Shown here: one piece after another, positions 61,006 to 64,000 of the stretch
How the letters are laid out: each line of letters starts with the position of its first letter
Numbering within the stretch: position 1 is the first letter of the stretch
Source: JBBTTE01 sp038064395
Lineage (GTDB): Bacteria; Patescibacteriota; Saccharimonadia; Saccharimonadales; UBA4665
Direction: 5' to 3'
Length of the DNA stretch: 64,000 nt
Assembly: GCA_038064395.1 (NCBI GenBank)
Contig: JBBTTE010000003.1
Location: forward strand, 186,001 to 250,000
Program-made: the position numbers and the translations under genes
Notes under the pieces: generated by a model
The model's input: the letters and a program-made list of their open reading frames with translations, nothing else
What the model was told of the DNA's origin: nothing
The model's database searches: none

Positions 61006-62346
61006 ATGAACGCAAACAGTCACGAAATTGAAAGAGTGGCAAAAGGTGGCGGCACTACAATGGCTAACCCATTACTTTTTGCCGAACAATTAGCTAGTCC
61101 CGGTAATCAAGCCGAAATAGTAGTGGTCTCCGCTCCTGGCATAAATGAGACATTAGGGCATGACACTAAGTTAACTGACCTGTTGGACAGCTACAGTCAG
61201 AGGCTTTACCCGACTCGGCAAGGTGGCTTGTCGATTCAGTCGCATATGGCTGACATTGCCAAGGTACTTGATCCAGTAGGCGCTGACGATACGATTCAGC
61301 GTGTTGTTGAGAATGTGCCAAAAGATTTGGAATATTGGCGACAGAACGGGGCGCCGATTATGGCCTTGGGCGAGAAGTGGAGTGCTCAGATTTTTGCCGC
61401 TCACACAGACAGAGAGTTTGTAGATGCCAGTCATGTCATACGGTTCAATCGTAATGGCGAAGTTGACCATGGCGCAACTTATGTATCTATCCGAAGAGAG
61501 CTGAGTGACGGTTTTGAGTACGTTGTGCCAGGATTTTACGGCGCAGATAGTCAAGGCAGAATCCATTTGCTGGGACGGGGTGGTTCAGACATAACTGGTG
61601 CTCTGATCGCAACATCGCTTAGTGCCGGTAGCTATCACAATTGGTCTGATGTATCGGGCTTCATGACGGCTAACCCAGCACTGGTTGAGCACGCGCAGCT
61701 GTTACCTGAAATAACTCAGCGTGAAGCTAGAGAAATGTACATGGGTTGCGAGCTGTTACATCGTGACGTTCTCCGTTACGTCGGTGCTACGGGTATACCG
61801 ATACATATGCGCAACACCTTTGATGTGCCTACAGCCCAAGGCACTATAGTGACCCGCGAGCGAGATTGGCGAGCCAGTCCGATTGTAGGCGTCGTGGGCA
61901 AGTCTGATTTGGTCGAACTGGCTTTACACGATTTCGGCATGAACGAACAAGTCGGTGGCACAACTGATGTTTTTCAGCTGTTAAGTGAGAACGGAATTCC
62001 TTACGAACATGCCGCTACATCTACTGACGATTTGTCGATAATATTCGAAGAAAAGTATGCCAAGAATCTGCCCTACAAAATGCACGGTCTAGAGCAAATG
62101 TCCAGAAAGGCGGTAGTGCGTCCAATCGGTGCTGTACGAATTGTTGGCGAAGGCCTAGCTAATTCGGGTAATACTAGGAGCCGATTACTTGGACGCGTGG
62201 CTACTGCGTTCAGTGACAGTGACATAGAGGTTTTCGGTATGACCGATGCCCCTAATTGTGCATCGTTAACATTCTTTGTGAATCCTGACCAAGCTAACGT
62301 CAATGATGCGGTAAATGTTGCTCATCAGGCCGTGTTCGAAGGATAG
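61006..62346 (+). CDS. lysC: Aspartate kinase
   Basis: 446 aa from ATG 61006, with GAGAGGA 6 bases upstream (an in-frame TTG at 60991 is rejected). Motifs: VAKGGGTTMA (usually VxKFGGTS), HLLGRGGSDITGALIA, DVSGFMTANPALV, EITQREAREMYMGCELLHRDV, and IPIHMRNTFDVP. C-terminal ACT domains follow (GVVGKSDLVELAL, VRIVGEGLANSG). It phosphorylates aspartate at the head of the Lys/Thr/Met/DAP branch. DAP or lysine for peptidoglycan is a likely need. The KFGGTS variant is unusual. Confidence 0.85.
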   Translation: MNANSHEIERVAKGGGTTMANPLLFAEQLASPGNQAEIVVVSAPGINETLGHDTKLTDLLDSYSQRLYPTRQGGLSIQSHMADIAKVLDPVGADDTIQRVVENVPKDLEYWRQNGAPIMALGEKWSAQIFAAHTDREFVDASHVIRFNRNGEVDHGATYVSIRRELSDGFEYVVPGFYGADSQGRIHLLGRGGSDITGALIATSLSAGSYHNWSDVSGFMTANPALVEHAQLLPEITQREAREMYMGCELLHRDVLRYVGATGIPIHMRNTFDVPTAQGTIVTRERDWRASPIVGVVGKSDLVELALHDFGMNEQVGGTTDVFQLLSENGIPYEHAATSTDDLSIIFEEKYAKNLPYKMHGLEQMSRKAVVRPIGAVRIVGEGLANSGNTRSRLLGRVATAFSDSDIEVFGMTDAPNCASLTFFVNPDQANVNDAVNVAHQAVFEG

Positions 62347-62352
62347 CTATAA

Positions 62353-62429
62353 TGGTACGCCCGGACGGATTCGAACCGCCGACCCTCTGTTCCGAAGACA
62401 GATGCTCTAATCCACTGAGCTACGGGCGC
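62353..62429 (-). tRNA. tRNA-Arg (anticodon TCG)
   Basis: Acceptor GCGCCCG/CGGGCGT (G1:U72 wobble), anticodon stem TCTGT/ACAGA with loop CTTCGGA, T-arm GGCGG/CCGTC with TTCGAAT, discriminator A and encoded CCA. Confidence 0.95.
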
Positions 62430-62475
62430 TAGATAACGTATACTATTTTAACAGAGAAGTAGAGGAGTCCGTAAC

Positions 62476-63735
62476 TTGACCATCAATAGTATCGAAGAAG
62501 CCAACGCCGCCTTATTGCCTTATGTGCCATTAGTGGCACAACTGACAGGCAAGGATACGACGCTAGAACGCATCAAGCCTTTAATGGAACTATTAGGCAA
62601 TCCGCAGGATCAAATAAAGGTGATCCACATTGCAGGCACAAGCGGCAAAACCTCAACAGCCTACTACATGTCTGCAATGTTGACTGCGGCAGGACAGAAA
62701 ACTGGACTGACCATATCGCCGCATGTTGACAGTGTGAGCGAACGCGTTCAAATTAACGGGCTAGCCTTGGATGACATAACGTTTTGCAATGAACTCAGTG
62801 AATTCCTAGATATTATTCAGGCTGCTGAGCAGCAGCCCTCTTACTTCGAGTTACTATACGCATTTGCCATCTGGGTGTTTGCCAAATACGAAGTTGATTA
62901 CGCGGTTGTTGAGACTGGTGTAGGCGGATTGTATGACGCTACCAACGTTGTTACGCGAGCTGATAAGATTTGCGTGATAACCGATATTGGCTTCGACCAT
63001 ACTCATTTATTGGGTAAGAACTTAACTGATATTGCGACCCAAAAGGCTGGAATAATCCATGACAGGAATGCAGTATTCACTTACCGTCAGGCCGATGAAA
63101 TACTGGACGTAATCAAGCAATCTGCCAGTGACCACAAAGCACAACTTCAGGTAGTCGATGAGCCCGACGACATCGAACATCTTGCCAGCATGCCAGACTA
63201 TCAGCTCCACAACTGGATACTGGCTAAGCATGTTTTTGACTACGTGGCTACCCAAGACTCACTTCAACCCTTAACAAGTGAAGTATTAGCAAAAACACAA
63301 GAATTACAGATACCAGCCCGAATGGACATTAGACTACTAAACGGTAAAACTATCGTAATGGACGGTGCTCACAACGTCCAAAAAATGACCGCCTTCATCA
63401 ATAGCTTCAAGCACTTGTATCCGAACACTAGGCCAGCGATAATGATCGCTCTCAAGGATGATAAGGAGTATGAAGCACTGACGCCAATACTTACAGCACT
63501 GACTGACACAATCATTACGACCACCTTTAACACCTCGCAAGACTTGCCAATTGTGTCTATGGATTCAGCAGTTTTAGCTCGTGCCTTTAGCGACAAGGGC
63601 GCTACAAATGTTCAGAGTATTCCTGACCAAGACCAGGCAGTGGAGACACTATTATCATCACCGAGCGAAGTCTGCATAATTACTGGATCGTTCTACTTGC
63701 TCAGCCAAGTTAGGGGCAAGGAGCAGCTCAAGTGA
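62476..63735 (+). CDS. folC: Folylpolyglutamate synthase (FolC, Mur-ligase family)
   Basis: 419 aa. Starts with TTG after GAGGAG. P-loop HIAGTSGKTSTAYY, TGLTISPHV, VETGVGGLYDATNVV, ITDIGFDHTHLLG, and late VMDGAHNVQKM are the FolC signatures. It adds glutamates to folates (and in some bacteria to dihydropteroate). Its stop overlaps the GTG of the DHFR gene. Confidence 0.92.
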   Translation: MTINSIEEANAALLPYVPLVAQLTGKDTTLERIKPLMELLGNPQDQIKVIHIAGTSGKTSTAYYMSAMLTAAGQKTGLTISPHVDSVSERVQINGLALDDITFCNELSEFLDIIQAAEQQPSYFELLYAFAIWVFAKYEVDYAVVETGVGGLYDATNVVTRADKICVITDIGFDHTHLLGKNLTDIATQKAGIIHDRNAVFTYRQADEILDVIKQSASDHKAQLQVVDEPDDIEHLASMPDYQLHNWILAKHVFDYVATQDSLQPLTSEVLAKTQELQIPARMDIRLLNGKTIVMDGAHNVQKMTAFINSFKHLYPNTRPAIMIALKDDKEYEALTPILTALTDTIITTTFNTSQDLPIVSMDSAVLARAFSDKGATNVQSIPDQDQAVETLLSSPSEVCIITGSFYLLSQVRGKEQLK

Positions 63736-64000
63736 TTCGCTTAATAGTCGCCCTAGACAATAAGCTTGGACTTGCTAAGGATGGCGGTCAACCATGGAAG
63801 ATTCCCGAAGATGAGCAGTATTTCACAGATCAGACCAAGCTGTATGGTGGCAATGTCCTATCCGGCAGCACAACCTTCAAAACCTACAGACAACCACTTG
63901 TTGATAGGCGCAACTTCGTCCTGACTCATAGCCAAGTGATAATTGAAGGTGTGACATTGATACATGATCTAGACAAGTTTCTAGATGACCTGCAAGGCAA
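63732..64000 (+). CDS. folA: Dihydrofolate reductase, N-terminal part (cut by window edge)
   Basis: GTG at 63732 overlaps the folC stop. The 89 visible codons begin MIRLIVALDNKLGLAKDGGQ, then PWKIPEDEQYF with the acidic residue of the active site, and SGSTTFKTYRQPL for NADPH binding. The pattern fits bacterial DHFR, which regenerates tetrahydrofolate. The remainder lies outside the window. Confidence 0.87.
   Translation, partial: MIRLIVALDNKLGLAKDGGQPWKIPEDEQYFTDQTKLYGGNVLSGSTTFKTYRQPLVDRRNFVLTHSQVIIEGVTLIHDLDKFLDDLQG

Noticed and set aside
1..64000. Recoded TGA (Gly) as in Gracilibacteria
   Set aside because: TGA ends several conserved genes at the expected length, and neighbours start in ATGA overlaps.
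1..64000. CRISPR array, prophage, transposase or restriction-modification genes
   Set aside because: No regular direct repeats with spacers and no recognisable protein of these classes was found.

Overview
The window looks like a chromosomal segment of a Candidatus Saccharibacteria (TM7) or closely related Patescibacteria genome. I infer this from the very compact layout, four-base start/stop overlaps, short versions of usually longer proteins (TilS, HrcA, TsaB, ComEC), a type IV pilus locus next to competence and recombination genes, and several small membrane proteins of unknown function. TGA is used as a stop (for example at the ends of yebC, ruvA, recX and folC), so this is not the TGA=Gly code of Gracilibacteria or Absconditabacteria. 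No rRNA, CRISPR array, insertion sequence or prophage was seen.

Layout. 1-8.9 kb: tilS, ftsH, murJ, radC, lepA, a guanylate kinase and unknowns. 8.9-14.4 kb: a heat-shock region (hrcA, unknown, grpE, dnaK, GNAT, unknown, dnaJ) with two CIRCE operators. 14.4-19 kb: a degenerate GGDEF protein, a retropepsin-like protease/RimK pair, tRNA-Lys and small membrane proteins. 19-24.8 kb: comEC-yebC-IMPase-ruvC-ruvA-ruvB and a bPH2 membrane protein. 24.8-31.3 kb, minus strand: type IV pilus genes pilB, pilC, pilin, pilM, pilN, pilO. 31.5-40.3 kb: recA-NUDIX-recX, a glutamine amidotransferase-like hydrolase, a lamin-tail surface protein, tsaE-tsaB, rny-phosphatase-ymdB. 40.4-51.2 kb: tRNAs, two large surface proteins, a polyprenol-kinase-like protein, a P-type ATPase, and PrsW with zinc-ribbon membrane proteins. 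51.3-64 kb: an HTH-MurA fusion, glyA, murB, an XRE regulator, an EamA transporter behind an FMN riboswitch, ugd, cardiolipin synthase, a SerB-like phosphatase, aspartokinase behind an apparent leader-peptide attenuator, tRNA-Arg, folC and the start of folA.

How it works together. Pili plus ComEC, RecA, RecX and RuvABC form a DNA uptake and recombination set. MurJ, MurA, MurB, cardiolipin synthase, UDP-glucose dehydrogenase and the surface proteins serve the envelope. FolC, DHFR and GlyA form a folate/one-carbon set. The EamA gene is predicted to import riboflavin because an RFN-like aptamer sits in its leader.

The regulatory layer is the most notable part. About twenty genes have a TATAAT-like -10 box only 6-10 bases before the start codon, which predicts leaderless mRNAs. 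A minority (pilin, recA, glyA, rny, lysC) have longer leaders with Shine-Dalgarno sequences, and these leaders carry the palindromes, riboswitch and attenuator described below.
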